This document shows, piece by piece, positions 34,794 to 43,165 of a stretch of DNA of 64,000 nt; positions within the stretch are counted from its first letter, which is position 1; the number at the start of each line of letters is the position of its first letter. Under the pieces are notes generated by a model, which did no database searches, had not been told where the DNA came from, and was given only the letters and a program-made list of their open reading frames with translations. A program made the translations under genes and the position numbers. Source of the stretch: Salinicoccus sp. Bachu38 (lineage in GTDB: Bacteria; Bacillota; Bacilli; Staphylococcales; Salinicoccaceae). The stretch spans positions 1,116,001-1,180,000 of the forward strand of contig NZ_CP138333.2 in assembly GCF_038561955.2 (NCBI RefSeq), in the 5' to 3' direction.

Positions 34794-34910
34794 CCATGGG
34801 GCATGTGGATTTTTCTCTAATTATCCGTCCGGCATCCATCACTTTGAACACGCCCATTTTTTCGATAGTTATGATAGTATTGATATGCTTGATTTTCCAT
34901 ATTTAAAGGA

Positions 34911-35330
34911 TTGCTGAAAGGAAGATGCTCTATCAATATTTGGGCATGGTCTGGTCTATTGGGGATTATTATATTTACTCCTGTACTGGCCAAGAAAGTC
35001 AGGACTGATGCAGAAAAGCGGAAAGCAAGGGTGGCTGTATTGATTGTCCTGTCAATCATCATGACAGTAATAATCTTTAAAATAAGTCTTATCACTGCCT
35101 TTCTAGTTGGTGCCATTGCAATGATTGTGGTTAATAAGGAAAGATATTCAAAGAAGCGGCTGATCATCTATGTGACAATTGCTGCGCTAATAGGCATTGC
35201 AATGTATTTCCTGTTAAAAGGTGAGCAAATGGCACTGCAAGAGGCAGCAAACGGGATGATGATCACGGACAGTTCCAACACCAATAGGGGGCTTCCGGAA
35301 GCATTATTGAAAGCGGTCATCCATTCATAG
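34911..35330 (+). CDS. small membrane protein of unknown function
   Basis: This 139-residue protein has about three hydrophobic helices (residues 12-27, 42-68, 85-102) with basic loops such as KKVRTDAEKRKAR between them, and a soluble C-terminal tail. I do not recognise it. The start is uncertain: the frame opens at TTG 34911 directly after AAAGGA, which is too close to be ideal, and no better in-frame start is visible before the first helix. It is bounded by terminators on both sides. Confidence 0.55.
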   Translation: MLKGRCSINIWAWSGLLGIIIFTPVLAKKVRTDAEKRKARVAVLIVLSIIMTVIIFKISLITAFLVGAIAMIVVNKERYSKKRLIIYVTIAALIGIAMYFLLKGEQMALQEAANGMMITDSSNTNRGLPEALLKAVIHS

Positions 35331-35383
35331 GTGATGATGGCTTTAAAAAATTGAAATTGAATAAAATACAGACTATATAATCA

Positions 35384-35408
35384 ACAGGCTCGCTGAGTCT
35401 GTTTTTTT
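35384..35408 (+). terminator. terminator after the small membrane protein
   Basis: ACAGGCTC and GAGTCTGT pair around a GCT loop with one G-T pair and are followed by seven T. Confidence 0.75.
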
Positions 35409-35498
35409 ATATCTTCATCACTTATTTAAAAGGTCTATAAGGAAACGTTAAATCATCTATAAAAGGTGCGATTGTGGTCCTCCCTATAGAATGATATA

Positions 35499-35527
35499 TT
35501 GTTAGGAATGAAAGCATAGCATAAAAG
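35499..35527 (+). promoter_or_regulatory. promoter of the amino-acid binding lipoprotein
   Basis: TTGTTA (35499-35504) and TAAAAG (35522-35527) are 17 bases apart, 33 bases before the start codon. Confidence 0.5.
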
Positions 35528-35560
35528 TATGATTTTATTTTATAGATGGAGGCAGAGTTT

Positions 35561-36346
35561 ATGAGGAAATGGTATATGTTTTTGGCGTTAACATTTGTAC
35601 TCGTCATGAGTGCATGTGGAGAATCCAGTGCCAATGAAGAGGAAGCAGGTAATGTTATAAAAATTGGTTCGACACCGGATGGATACCCGCAAGTGTATTC
35701 GGAAAATGGTGAAGTCAAAGGGTTCAGCGCAGATGTCTATCAGGAAGTCTTCGATCGCTTGGGATATGAAATCGAATGGTCGCTGACGGACTGGACGGGC
35801 GCTCTGGCTTCCCTCGAGACCGGCAAGGTGGATACACTGGCCAATTTCGCAGTAACACCGGAAAGGCAGGAAAAGTACAACTATACCGATCCCTATTACT
35901 ATTCCAGAGCAGGACTTGGGGTCGCGCAGGACAATGAAGACATCAATTCGCTGGAGGATGTCCAGGGCAAACGGGTAGCCAATGTCACCGGGTCGAACTA
36001 TGGTGATGTTCTGAAGGCCCAGGACCAGGCGGATGGAATAGAACTGGTGAACTACGACACCATGGATGTCATCATCAGCGATGTGGCTACTGGAAATATT
36101 GATGCCTTTGTCACCGGCAGGGAGACGCTGCTTGCACAAATACAGGACAAGGGGATTCCGCTCAGGGTTACGGAAGAGGCATTTGGAGAAAAACTGGTCG
36201 CTCTGCCATTTGCCAAAACCGAAGAGAATAACCAGCTCATCGAGGAGATCAATGGTGCCCTCCAGGAAATGAGGGAGGACGGCACTTTGTCTGAAATCTC
36301 CAATGAATGGTTTGGTGAAGATGTGACCGTAAGTGCTGAGGAATAG
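35561..36346 (+). CDS. orphan amino-acid-type ABC substrate-binding lipoprotein (SBP family 3)
   Basis: This 261-residue lipoprotein has a signal peptide ending LVMSAC, then the family 3 binding domain: IKIGSTPDGYPQVYSENGEVKGFSADVYQEVFDRLG at the start, the LETGKVDTLANFAVTPERQEKYNYTDPYYYS hinge region, and GKRVANVTGSNYGDVLKA. Such proteins bind polar amino acids or related ligands. No permease or ATPase gene is adjacent; an SDR and a broken amidohydrolase follow instead. The start is ATG 35561 after GGAGG. It may bind a ligand processed by the following SDR, but this is speculative. Confidence 0.9.
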   Translation: MRKWYMFLALTFVLVMSACGESSANEEEAGNVIKIGSTPDGYPQVYSENGEVKGFSADVYQEVFDRLGYEIEWSLTDWTGALASLETGKVDTLANFAVTPERQEKYNYTDPYYYSRAGLGVAQDNEDINSLEDVQGKRVANVTGSNYGDVLKAQDQADGIELVNYDTMDVIISDVATGNIDAFVTGRETLLAQIQDKGIPLRVTEEAFGEKLVALPFAKTEENNQLIEEINGALQEMREDGTLSEISNEWFGEDVTVSAEE

Positions 36347-36370
36347 CATCTGATGGATAGGGGAGTTTCT

Positions 36371-37102
36371 ATGAAAAGAGTGGACGGAAAAGTTGCGATA
36401 GTTACCGGGGGCGCCAGGGGCATGGGCGCTTCCCATGTGCAAAAGCTTGCCTCTGAAGGGGCAAAGGTAGTGTTTACGGATCTGGATATCGAAGCGGGGA
36501 AAGCTTTGCAGGAGGATATCGGGCCGGATGTTCTATTCCTGGAACAGGATGTGACGGATGCAGATGCCTGGGGAAGCGTAATAGAGGAAGCGGCGCACAC
36601 CTTTGGCCCTGTCAGTGTACTGGTCAACAATGCAGGCATAAACTACAGTGCTGCAATGGAGGAGTTTTCAGAGGATGCATATGATCGTGTAATAGAAGTG
36701 AATCAGAAAGCGGTATTCCTGGGGATGAAAGCCGTCGTGCCTTCCATGAAACAGGCAGGAGAAGGCTCCATCATCAATATCTCATCCATCGGCGGAATAC
36801 GGGGGCGTCTGGAGAGCATCGCCTACAGCGCCTCGAAGTTTGCGGTGACCGGGATGACGAAAGTTGCGGCCCTCGAACTCGGACAGTACGGTATTCGGGT
36901 CAATTCAATCCACCCGAGCCTTGTGAATACGGACATGTTTTCCGAGAATGCCGGAGGAGGCAGCGTGGCGGGTGACCGGCCGCTTGGCAGGGTGCTGACG
37001 AAGGAGGAAGTCTCCAATCTCGTACTGCACCTGGCCTCTGATGAATCCAGTTATACTACCGGTGCCGAATGTGTAATCGACGGCGGACTGACAGCAAGAT
37101 GA
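36371..37102 (+). CDS. SDR oxidoreductase
   Basis: This 243-residue classical SDR has TGGARGMG (12-19), NNAG (86-89) and the catalytic Ser139, Tyr152 and Lys156 (AYSASK), plus the C-terminal GAECVIDGGLTAR typical of the FabG-like branch. Asp37/Asp39 after beta2 (TDLDIE) suggests a preference for NAD(H). The start is ATG 36371 after AGGGGAG. It lies 24 bases after the binding lipoprotein and 15 bases before the amidohydrolase remnant, so the three were probably one operon. Confidence 0.92.
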   Translation: MKRVDGKVAIVTGGARGMGASHVQKLASEGAKVVFTDLDIEAGKALQEDIGPDVLFLEQDVTDADAWGSVIEEAAHTFGPVSVLVNNAGINYSAAMEEFSEDAYDRVIEVNQKAVFLGMKAVVPSMKQAGEGSIINISSIGGIRGRLESIAYSASKFAVTGMTKVAALELGQYGIRVNSIHPSLVNTDMFSENAGGGSVAGDRPLGRVLTKEEVSNLVLHLASDESSYTTGAECVIDGGLTAR

Positions 37103-37117
37103 GGAGGCGTATATGAT

Positions 37118-37751
37118 ATGGCAATCGACTTCAAGATGAAGGCACCGATTCCAGAATGGGAATCACTTTTTGAACAGGGAAGGACCTCGGTATTGGAGAG
37201 GTTCAGTGTACTGAAGGATGTCACACCGACAGAAACGACCAGTCTGGAGGATGTACTTGATGAGATGGACAACCAGGGGGTTACCCATTCCGTGATTCTG
37301 GGAAGAAACAATCAGGCAGGCAGCTCGAACGCAGAACTGCTGAATTTCCTCTCCGGCAGCGAGGGAAAGCGGTTCTTTGGTTTCATAGGCATTGAGGACA
37401 TGCCGGTGGAAGAAGCGGTGGAGACCATCCACAAGTATGCCGCCACAGGGAAGTTCCATGGCGTAGCAGCGAACCCCGCCAAAATCAGGCCGCTCACTCC
37501 CATTGGTGACCCAAGTCTGGATCCGATATTCGAGGCATGCATGGAGCATGATCTGCCATTCTGCATGACGCTCAGCATGCTGATTACACTTTTGGCTGAG
37601 GGGGCGGACTATGACTATATCCATCCCAGACAGCTGATCCGCGTACTGGATAAGTATCCGGACCTGGATCTCATCATTTCACATGCCTCCTGACATCATG
37701 ACCAAGATTATGGAGGGGAATGCGCGTAGACTGTTGAAGATGGAATCATGA
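37118..37751 (+). pseudogene. amidohydrolase (amidohydrolase 2 family), disrupted by internal deletion and frameshift
   Basis: The first frame gives 191 residues of a TIM-barrel amidohydrolase up to DLDLIISHAS, where intact relatives continue with the HAG metal-ligand region and a later GSDYP. Instead a stop follows at once. In the +1 frame, 37698-37751 encodes MTKIMEGNARRLLKMES, which is the usual C-terminal end (GNA.RLL) of the same family. So roughly 80 codons including the metal-binding Asp region are missing and the ends are out of frame. GAGGAGG lies upstream. The product cannot be active as a normal amidohydrolase. A sequencing error cannot explain the missing length. Confidence 0.8.
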
Positions 37752-37757
37752 ATGTTT

Positions 37758-37788
37758 AACAGTACAGATAAATTCTGTACTGTTTTTT
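37758..37788 (+). terminator. terminator after the amidohydrolase remnant
   Basis: A perfect 10-bp stem (37758-37767 with 37775-37784) runs into TTTTTT. Confidence 0.85.
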
Positions 37789-37806
37789 ATGTTCAAGTCG
37801 TCCCAT

Positions 37807-37864
37807 TTGAACAGAATGGATGTTTCTGTTACAATTTACTTCAATCTGGACAACAATTATCCAG
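37807..37864 (+). promoter_or_regulatory. promoter and candidate operator of the Rrf2 gene
   Basis: TTGAAC (37807-37812) and TACAAT (37830-37835) are 17 bases apart. Just past the likely start point, CTGGA (37846-37850) and TCCAG (37860-37864) form an inverted repeat with a 9-bp spacer, placed to let the Rrf2 protein repress itself. Confidence 0.6.
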
Positions 37865-37891
37865 TTTATACGGAAAGGAAGTGATCAGGAC

Positions 37892-38374
37892 ATGAAAATG
37901 AAGACAGGGGTTGAACAGTCGGTCTATGCTGCCCTGCTGCTCAACATGCTCCCGGATGGGGCAGTGCTGCACAGCGAAGAGATCAGCAGGCAGATCGGCG
38001 CGTCTCCCACGTATTTTCAGAAGCTGCTCAGGAAAATGGGCAGTGCGGATCTGATCACTTCCGTACCCGGCACCAAAGGCGGTTTCAAGCTGAAGAAACG
38101 CCCGGAGGATATCCGTGTGTATGATATATATGTCGCTATAGAAGGGCAGCAGTCCCTCTATACACCGAGCGGCATCTTCGATGGCATGCTCGAACTGGGG
38201 AGTGATGATGAGCACTGCATCCTCGGCAGCCTGATGGATGAGGCGGAGGACTCATGGAAATTCGTACTCAAAAGGGAGACCATTGCTTCCCTGACCGAGA
38301 AGCTTCAGACGGAGCAATACAGCAGCCGGATGGCCGGCCTCAGAAAGTGGCTGGATGAAAAGATGGTCGTCTAG
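37892..38374 (+). CDS. Rrf2-family transcriptional regulator
   Basis: This 160-residue regulator has the Rrf2 winged HTH: GVEQSVYAALLLNML, then LHSEEISRQIGASPTYFQKLLRKM and the wing GLITSVPGTKGGF-like segment (about 55-66). It has a single cysteine, Cys109, so it lacks the three-Cys Fe-S cluster of IscR/NsrR; single-Cys Rrf2 proteins such as HypR sense redox stress. The start is ATG 37892; the earlier in-frame ATG at 37820 lies inside the promoter. A luciferase-like oxidoreductase nearby is a plausible target. Confidence 0.88.
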   Translation: MKMKTGVEQSVYAALLLNMLPDGAVLHSEEISRQIGASPTYFQKLLRKMGSADLITSVPGTKGGFKLKKRPEDIRVYDIYVAIEGQQSLYTPSGIFDGMLELGSDDEHCILGSLMDEAEDSWKFVLKRETIASLTEKLQTEQYSSRMAGLRKWLDEKMVV

Positions 38375-38445
38375 CATATTTGAGTAAACAGAGAAAAATG
38401 TCGCAATAGAGAGTGAGTATAAATATTAAAAGGTAGATGGTAAAT

Positions 38446-38679
38446 ATGATTATAGGACTTGATAGAATCAATGAGCTGGCAAGAAAGCAGAAGCGCATCG
38501 GCCTGACGGACGAAGAGCGTGCGGAACAGCGGCAGTTGAGGGAAGACTATATGCGCCAGTTCCGCGGACAGGTGCTCGACAACCTCGCCGGGCTTACGGT
38601 CATCGATCCGCTCGGCAATGACGTGACACCTGCAAAGCTGAAGCGTGAACAGGAGCTCAATAGACTCTTCGAACAATAG
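38446..38679 (+). CDS. second DUF896 (YnzC-family) small protein
   Basis: This 77-residue protein (from ATG 38446; ATG 38437 is an alternative only 3 bases after AGGTAG) has the full family pattern: RINELARKQKRIGLTDEERAEQ then VIDPLGNDVTPAKLKREQE. It is closer to the canonical YnzC pattern than the copy at 1834, so the genome has at least two paralogues. It lies upstream of the luciferase-like gene. Function unknown. Confidence 0.88.
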   Translation: MIIGLDRINELARKQKRIGLTDEERAEQRQLREDYMRQFRGQVLDNLAGLTVIDPLGNDVTPAKLKREQELNRLFEQ

Positions 38680-38718
38680 CGGCACCAGATTAAACGACAG
38701 ACAAAGAAAAGGATGTTA

Positions 38719-39714
38719 ATGATGAGATTAAGTGTACTGGACCAGGCACCTGTGACAAAAGGCAACACCGGCGTGGACGCGCTGAGAAAATCGGAGGAAC
38801 TCGCTGTTCTTGCTGACGAACTCGGCTATTACCGCATGTGGATGGCCGAACACCACGGCATCGAGTCCGTCGTTAGCTCCGCTCCGGAAATCACGGCAGC
38901 AAGGCTTGCGGCAAAGACTGAGAATATCCGCATCGGCACAGGTGGTGTCATGATGATGCACTATTCACCGCTGAAGATGGCTGAAGTGTTCAAGACGCTC
39001 AGTGCATTCTCACCCGGACGGATCGACTTCGGCGTGGGCCGTGCACCCGGTGGAGACGGCAGGGCGGTATATGCACTGTCTGAAGGCAAGCGCCCCGAGA
39101 TGGACAATATGTATGAGAAGTATCAGATTGCGCTTCAGCTGATTAATGACGAGACACCGGAAGGCAGACTGTTCGGCTCGACCCCTGCAGTGCCCGACGA
39201 TGTAACATTGCCGGAAGCATGGATGCTCGGGTCAAGCGGCAACAGTGCCATCGAGACGGCCAAGATGGGCGTCGGATACTCCTTCGCACAGTTCTTCAAT
39301 GGTGAACTCAGCCGCGAAATACTCGATGCCTACAGAAGGAACTTCAAGCCTTCAGCCTTCATGGAGAAGCCGGAAATCAACGTGTGCTACATGGTGACGG
39401 CGGCGGAGACGAAGGAAGAAGCGGAATACCAGGCACGGCCCCAGGACATTGCAGGCCTCTGGCTCTCCCAGGGCAGGATTGCGAAATCCCTCACACCTGA
39501 AGAAGCCAAAGACTATCCACTCACCGAGATGGACAAGATGAAGATCGAGCAGCGCCGTCCGCTCCATATCGTCGGATCGGCGAAGGAAGTGGCCGAAAAG
39601 CTTCAGGCGGAGCAGGAGATGTACGGCTTCGACGAAGCAATGATCGTCAGCATTCCGCACGCGCAGGAGACACGTCTCGATGTCTACAAGCTGCTTGCGA
39701 AAGAATTGTTCTAA
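38719..39714 (+). CDS. LLM-class flavin-dependent oxidoreductase
   Basis: This 331-residue bacterial-luciferase-like monooxygenase has the family opening LSVLDQAPVTKG, then YYRMWMAEHHGIESVVSSAPEI, RIGTGGVMMMHYSPLKMAEVFKTL and a WMLGSSGNSA flavin-contact stretch. It belongs to the MsnO8/YvbT-like branch of Firmicutes, with unknown substrates. ATG 38719 or 38722 is best spaced from AAAAGG. It follows the second DUF896 gene by 39 bases and is closed by a strong terminator. Confidence 0.92.
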   Translation: MMRLSVLDQAPVTKGNTGVDALRKSEELAVLADELGYYRMWMAEHHGIESVVSSAPEITAARLAAKTENIRIGTGGVMMMHYSPLKMAEVFKTLSAFSPGRIDFGVGRAPGGDGRAVYALSEGKRPEMDNMYEKYQIALQLINDETPEGRLFGSTPAVPDDVTLPEAWMLGSSGNSAIETAKMGVGYSFAQFFNGELSREILDAYRRNFKPSAFMEKPEINVCYMVTAAETKEEAEYQARPQDIAGLWLSQGRIAKSLTPEEAKDYPLTEMDKMKIEQRRPLHIVGSAKEVAEKLQAEQEMYGFDEAMIVSIPHAQETRLDVYKLLAKELF

Positions 39715-39725
39715 TCAATAGATGA

Positions 39726-39756
39726 AGCCAGGATAAATTATATCCTGGCTTTTTTT
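39726..39756 (+). terminator. terminator after the LLM oxidoreductase
   Basis: A perfect 10-bp stem (39726-39735 with 39741-39750) is followed by seven T. Confidence 0.9.
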
Positions 39757-39838
39757 CTGCTGAAATGAATGTCCATCAGCACGTAAAATATGAGAAAATG
39801 AAGGAAACTGTAAGATCAGAAAAAAGAGGTCGATAGAC

Positions 39839-40318
39839 ATGGAACAGATACAGCTGGAGCGGCATGCGGATACATTCCTCAAACGGGAATTCGGCATGCC
39901 ACTCGATATACCCATCCGGATTTCAAAACGCATGAAGTCAAAACTTGGCGCCTTCCGCATCAAATACATACGGGGCAAAGCACAAGACAAGGAGATGGAG
40001 ATTGTGATGTCCCACACTTTCATCAGTAATAATTCCACTGAAACCATCCTCGATGTGCTGTACCATGAATGTGTCCACTATGCACTCTTCGCCAAAAATC
40101 AGCCCTACAGGGATTCGGACGCAACATTCATCAGGACCCTCGACCGCCTGGGGATTTCCAGGACACGGACTCACATGTATAGGGGAGAGAGCCACCTGTA
40201 TGAATGCAGGAAGTGCAGGTACCAGTTCAGCAGGAATATGAAAGGGTATGAGAAGCGGTACATATGTCGTAGGTGTCGTGGAAGGTTTACGTACGCTGGG
40301 GTTGTCGAGAGAAGGTGA
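39839..40318 (+). CDS. SprT-like zinc metalloprotein
   Basis: This 159-residue protein has the SprT-domain HExxH motif His76-Glu77-Cys-Val-His80 followed by a C-terminal zinc ribbon with Cys123/Cys126 and Cys143/Cys146. It matches the SprT-like family of Firmicutes (YdcK-type). Eukaryotic relatives are DNA-protein crosslink proteases, but activity of the bacterial proteins is not established. AGAGGTCGA precedes the ATG. It converges with the two-component genes; no clear terminator was seen in the 120 bases between. Confidence 0.92.
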   Translation: MEQIQLERHADTFLKREFGMPLDIPIRISKRMKSKLGAFRIKYIRGKAQDKEMEIVMSHTFISNNSTETILDVLYHECVHYALFAKNQPYRDSDATFIRTLDRLGISRTRTHMYRGESHLYECRKCRYQFSRNMKGYEKRYICRRCRGRFTYAGVVERR

Positions 40319-40439
40319 CAGACAAAGTTTATCTGATAGCATGCATAGTATCGGCTTTAAAGGCTTCTTTGAATAGAACGGTGTTGCATAAATATAAAAA
40401 CCTCCAACAGAAAAATCAAGAACAGCATATTACTATTCA

Positions 40440-41126
40440 TTACTTCCTAAAGCGATACCCCACACCCCAAATGGTCTCTATGACCTTAGGGGTGGAGGGG
40501 TCTTCTTCTATCTTCTCGCGAATCTTTCTGATGTGGACGGTGACGGTGGAGTTGTCACCGATGGCGTCTATGCCCCAAATGCGTTCAAACAGATGCTCCT
40601 TGCTGAAAACAATGTTCGGATTCTCGGCAAGAAACTTCAACAGGTCGAATTCTTTCGCTGTAAAAATCTTTTCCTCACCGTTTATCATTACTTTACGTGA
40701 ATCGGGTTGGATGAGGAGGCTGCCAATCTGGATTTCATTTGAATCTTTCTGGTTATTCTTCAGCCGGTCATATCGTGAGATATGGGCCTTGACTCGGGCG
40801 ACGAGTTCATTTGGGTTGAAGGGTTTGACGATATAGTCATCTGCGCCCCGGTCGAATCCCCGTATCTTGTCGATGTCCTCTCTTCTTGCCGTAACCATCA
40901 GGATGGGGATGTCAAGTAAGTCCCTGAGCTGCCTGCACAGCTCGAATCCGTCGATGTCGGGAAGCATGAGATCGAGGAGGATAAGGTCATATGCTCCGGT
41001 ACGTGCGAACTTCATGCTATCTTTGCTGTCTGATGCGATGTCGCTGTCGATACCATTCACTTCAAGATAATCCCGTTCCAATTCTGCAATACTCTGTTCG
41101 TCTTCTATAATCAGTACCTTTGTCAC
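40440..41126 (-). CDS. OmpR/PhoB-family response regulator
   Basis: This 228-residue regulator has a receiver domain with the acidic pocket EDE (8-10) and phospho-acceptor Asp52 (LLDLMLPD), Lys in VKPF, and a C-terminal winged HTH ending VIETIWGVGYRFRK. It starts with GTG directly after the kinase stop (TAAGTG), with AAGGTGA inside the kinase end, so the two are coupled. OmpR-type regulators bind tandem 11-bp direct repeats; such repeats occur upstream of the nearby DUF6220 operon (42976-42997). The closest named relative cannot be fixed from sequence alone. Confidence 0.95.
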   Translation of the reverse strand: MTKVLIIEDEQSIAELERDYLEVNGIDSDIASDSKDSMKFARTGAYDLILLDLMLPDIDGFELCRQLRDLLDIPILMVTARREDIDKIRGFDRGADDYIVKPFNPNELVARVKAHISRYDRLKNNQKDSNEIQIGSLLIQPDSRKVMINGEEKIFTAKEFDLLKFLAENPNIVFSKEHLFERIWGIDAIGDNSTVTVHIRKIREKIEEDPSTPKVIETIWGVGYRFRK

Positions 41127-42212
41127 TTATTTCACCTTCTCAAATTGTAAGTAAATGCTTGTTCCCTCGCCCAGACAGCTTTCAGCCCGGACAGTCCCGC
41201 CATGCGCATCCATGATTTTCCTGACTATGGACAGGCCGAGACCACTTCCTCCGGTGGTGGAATTCCGAGATGCGTCTGCACGGTAGAAGCTTTCGAAAAT
41301 ATAGGGTAGGTCGGCTTCCAATACCCCGCTCCCATTGTCCCTTATTTCAACGGTGACATTCCTCTCATTTGAAGCCATATGCACTTCGATGTTCTTCCGC
41401 TCCTTGTCCATATATTTTACGCTGTTCTGTATGATGTTGGAAAAGGCACGTTTCAGCTTGTCCCTGTCCGCATATACAGTAAAGTCATCTGCTGGATTGG
41501 CATAAAGTACTGCCTTGCCTCCCCCCTTTTCAAGGTCGAATGATACATCTTCGAGCATGTCCGTGAGGAACGGGAGAAGGTCGATGCTTTCGAAATGGAA
41601 GGGCAATTGCTCCAAGTCGAGTTTCGAATACAGGAACAGTTCATCGATCAGCCGATCCATATCATCTGTCGTCTTTGAAATGGTGTCGATATAGCGTTCC
41701 ATCTTTTCAGGAGTGTTTGCGACACCATCCTGGATGCCTTTCACATAACCCTTGATCGAGGTGAGAGGGGTCTTCAGGTCATGGGTGATGCCTGCAAGCA
41801 GCTCCTGTCTGTTCTCTTCGTACGCCCGTTGCCTTTTCCTGGCAGCATTCAGCTTCAGCCGCATGGCTTCGAATGTATTGCCGAGTTCACCCAGTTCATC
41901 TTTTCGTTCTGTTTCTACACTGTATCCCAGATCTCCTTCACTGATTCTTTTAGCAGCATGGGACAATTCATTGATGGGTCTGAGGATGCTTCTTGATACA
42001 TAGTACGTCAAAAGACCGTTTGTTATGACGAGTACCAGAATCATTGCCGCAAATCTCAGGCCAAGGAAGAGGGTCATGTCCGAGCCTTCGGGGTTTCCAT
42101 TGAATACGGCGAACAATATGTAGCCGAGAAGTATTTCAATCAGAAAGAAACCGAGGATAGGGATGATAATCATGCCGACATTCGAGAAGAGGAGCCGTTT
42201 CTTAATTGACAA
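41127..42212 (-). CDS. membrane sensor histidine kinase
   Basis: This protein of about 361 residues has two N-terminal helices (about 10-37 and 50-70) with only a short extracytoplasmic loop, a HAMP linker, a HisKA domain with the phospho-accepting His in LLAGITHDLKTPLTS (about residue 144), and an HATPase with N box SNIIQNSVKY, G1 IRDNGSG and G2 GGSGLGLSIV. The tiny sensor loop suggests intramembrane sensing, often of cell-envelope or antimicrobial stress. TTG 42212 is preferred as it lies 5 bases after AGGTGG; GTG 42221 is an alternative. The response regulator gene follows with no gap. Confidence 0.93.
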   Translation of the reverse strand: MSIKKRLLFSNVGMIIIPILGFFLIEILLGYILFAVFNGNPEGSDMTLFLGLRFAAMILVLVITNGLLTYYVSRSILRPINELSHAAKRISEGDLGYSVETERKDELGELGNTFEAMRLKLNAARKRQRAYEENRQELLAGITHDLKTPLTSIKGYVKGIQDGVANTPEKMERYIDTISKTTDDMDRLIDELFLYSKLDLEQLPFHFESIDLLPFLTDMLEDVSFDLEKGGGKAVLYANPADDFTVYADRDKLKRAFSNIIQNSVKYMDKERKNIEVHMASNERNVTVEIRDNGSGVLEADLPYIFESFYRADASRNSTTGGSGLGLSIVRKIMDAHGGTVRAESCLGEGTSIYLQFEKVK

Positions 42213-42308
42213 GGATACCACCTGCCTAAATTTTTTACGTTAATGCCATTATAACCACATGGTCAAAATATAAAAATAGGACTACCATCAAAGGCAGCCT
42301 ACCATTAG

Positions 42309-42506
42309 TCATTTTGAATGCACACTTTTGTGATCGATCATCGGGACCAGTATTGCGCAACCCAATGCAGTGAAGTAGGGCAGATACTTGATGCCGACCG
42401 GCTGATTGAAAACCATCATGCCGAGTACACCAATCATACTGGAGAGTGCAATTCCAAGTATGAAACCGCCGACCACACCGACGATCATAGCCAGAAATAT
42501 TCTCAT
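42309..42506 (-). CDS. small two-helix membrane protein (DUF5957-like)
   Basis: This 65-residue protein has two hydrophobic helices (about 4-31 and 42-58) around the conserved-looking FNQPVGIKYLPYF. It resembles small Firmicute membrane proteins annotated DUF5957, a recall of moderate certainty. Its start overlaps the end of the DUF6220 gene by 4 bases (ATGA), so the two are coupled. It lies upstream of the two-component genes. Confidence 0.6.
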   Translation of the reverse strand: MRIFLAMIVGVVGGFILGIALSSMIGVLGMMVFNQPVGIKYLPYFTALGCAILVPMIDHKSVHSK

Positions 42507-42910
42507 AACATTTCCTCCTTTTCATTTCCAAATACCAATTTGAAGTTTTTCACCACAATCCAAACCGAGAGCATGGACAGCAGAATGGCAAAGACTGTGT
42601 GAAGGGCGTTAATGCCATCGATTCCAATGTTCGCAGTAAAGTACATCAGAAATACCGAGACAAGAATCCCAAACAGCTGCCAATACACCCACCTCGGCAT
42701 GGAGCCGACAAATGCAAATATCAGCATGATGATTGGCAGATTGAATCCAAACATATGAACAAACATCATGTGGTTCATCCAGTGTACCGGATCGTCAAAG
42801 ACCGCCATCCCCGCGATGAAAACTTGAACCGTGACACAGAGTGCGAAAAGAACTGCCAGTAATAGATATATACCTCTCGCGGTCCGAACCCTCAAACTAT
42901 TCTTTTTCAT
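42503..42910 (-). CDS. DUF6220-like four-helix membrane protein
   Basis: This 135-residue protein has four predicted helices, with RTARGIYLLLAVLFALCVTVQVFIAGMAVF first, then a HWMNHMMFVHMFGFNLPIIMLIFA segment rich in His and Met, and a LHTVFAILLSMLSVWIVVK end. The pattern fits DUF6220; function unknown, though conserved membrane His residues raise the possibility of heme or metal contact. The start is ATG 42910 after AGGAG; the TTG six bases earlier is not used. Tandem 11-bp repeats upstream point to control by an OmpR-type regulator. Confidence 0.7.
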   Translation of the reverse strand: MKKNSLRVRTARGIYLLLAVLFALCVTVQVFIAGMAVFDDPVHWMNHMMFVHMFGFNLPIIMLIFAFVGSMPRWVYWQLFGILVSVFLMYFTANIGIDGINALHTVFAILLSMLSVWIVVKNFKLVFGNEKEEML

Positions 42911-42975
42911 AATCAAAACTCCTGTTCTTTTGGAGATGGCTCCATCTTACATAGGAGAGATGAAATATCCCTTAC

Positions 42976-42997
42976 GTAATTCTTAAGTAATTCTTAA
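42976..42997. promoter_or_regulatory. tandem 11-bp direct repeats upstream of the DUF6220 operon
   Basis: GTAATTCTTAA occurs twice in perfect tandem (42976-42986 and 42987-42997), with a degenerate third copy at 42965-42975. Eleven-base spacing is typical of OmpR-family operators, and the matching regulator is encoded about 1.9 kb away. Confidence 0.6.
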
Positions 42998-43165
42998 ATC
43001 GCAAAGTGTGTAATTTTTGGAATGATCAGTGCAGAAATGATGAATCTGCGGTCCTATGGAATCAGAAAAAGAATAAATGCGGAGGAAAGGCTGAGTTTTG
43101 TCGTTTTTGGATTTTTACAACAAAAATCATCGGAGGTAATATATTTGTAGTAGAGGAGGCGGAAT

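Noticed and set aside
37681-37700. Sequencing error as the cause of the broken amidohydrolase
   Set aside because: A single base error would restore the frame but not the roughly 80 missing codons between the two recognisable ends.
37892-38374. IscR, NsrR or CymR assignment for the Rrf2 protein
   Set aside because: It has one cysteine, so it cannot hold an IscR/NsrR-type cluster, and it is not next to cysteine-metabolism genes as CymR often is.
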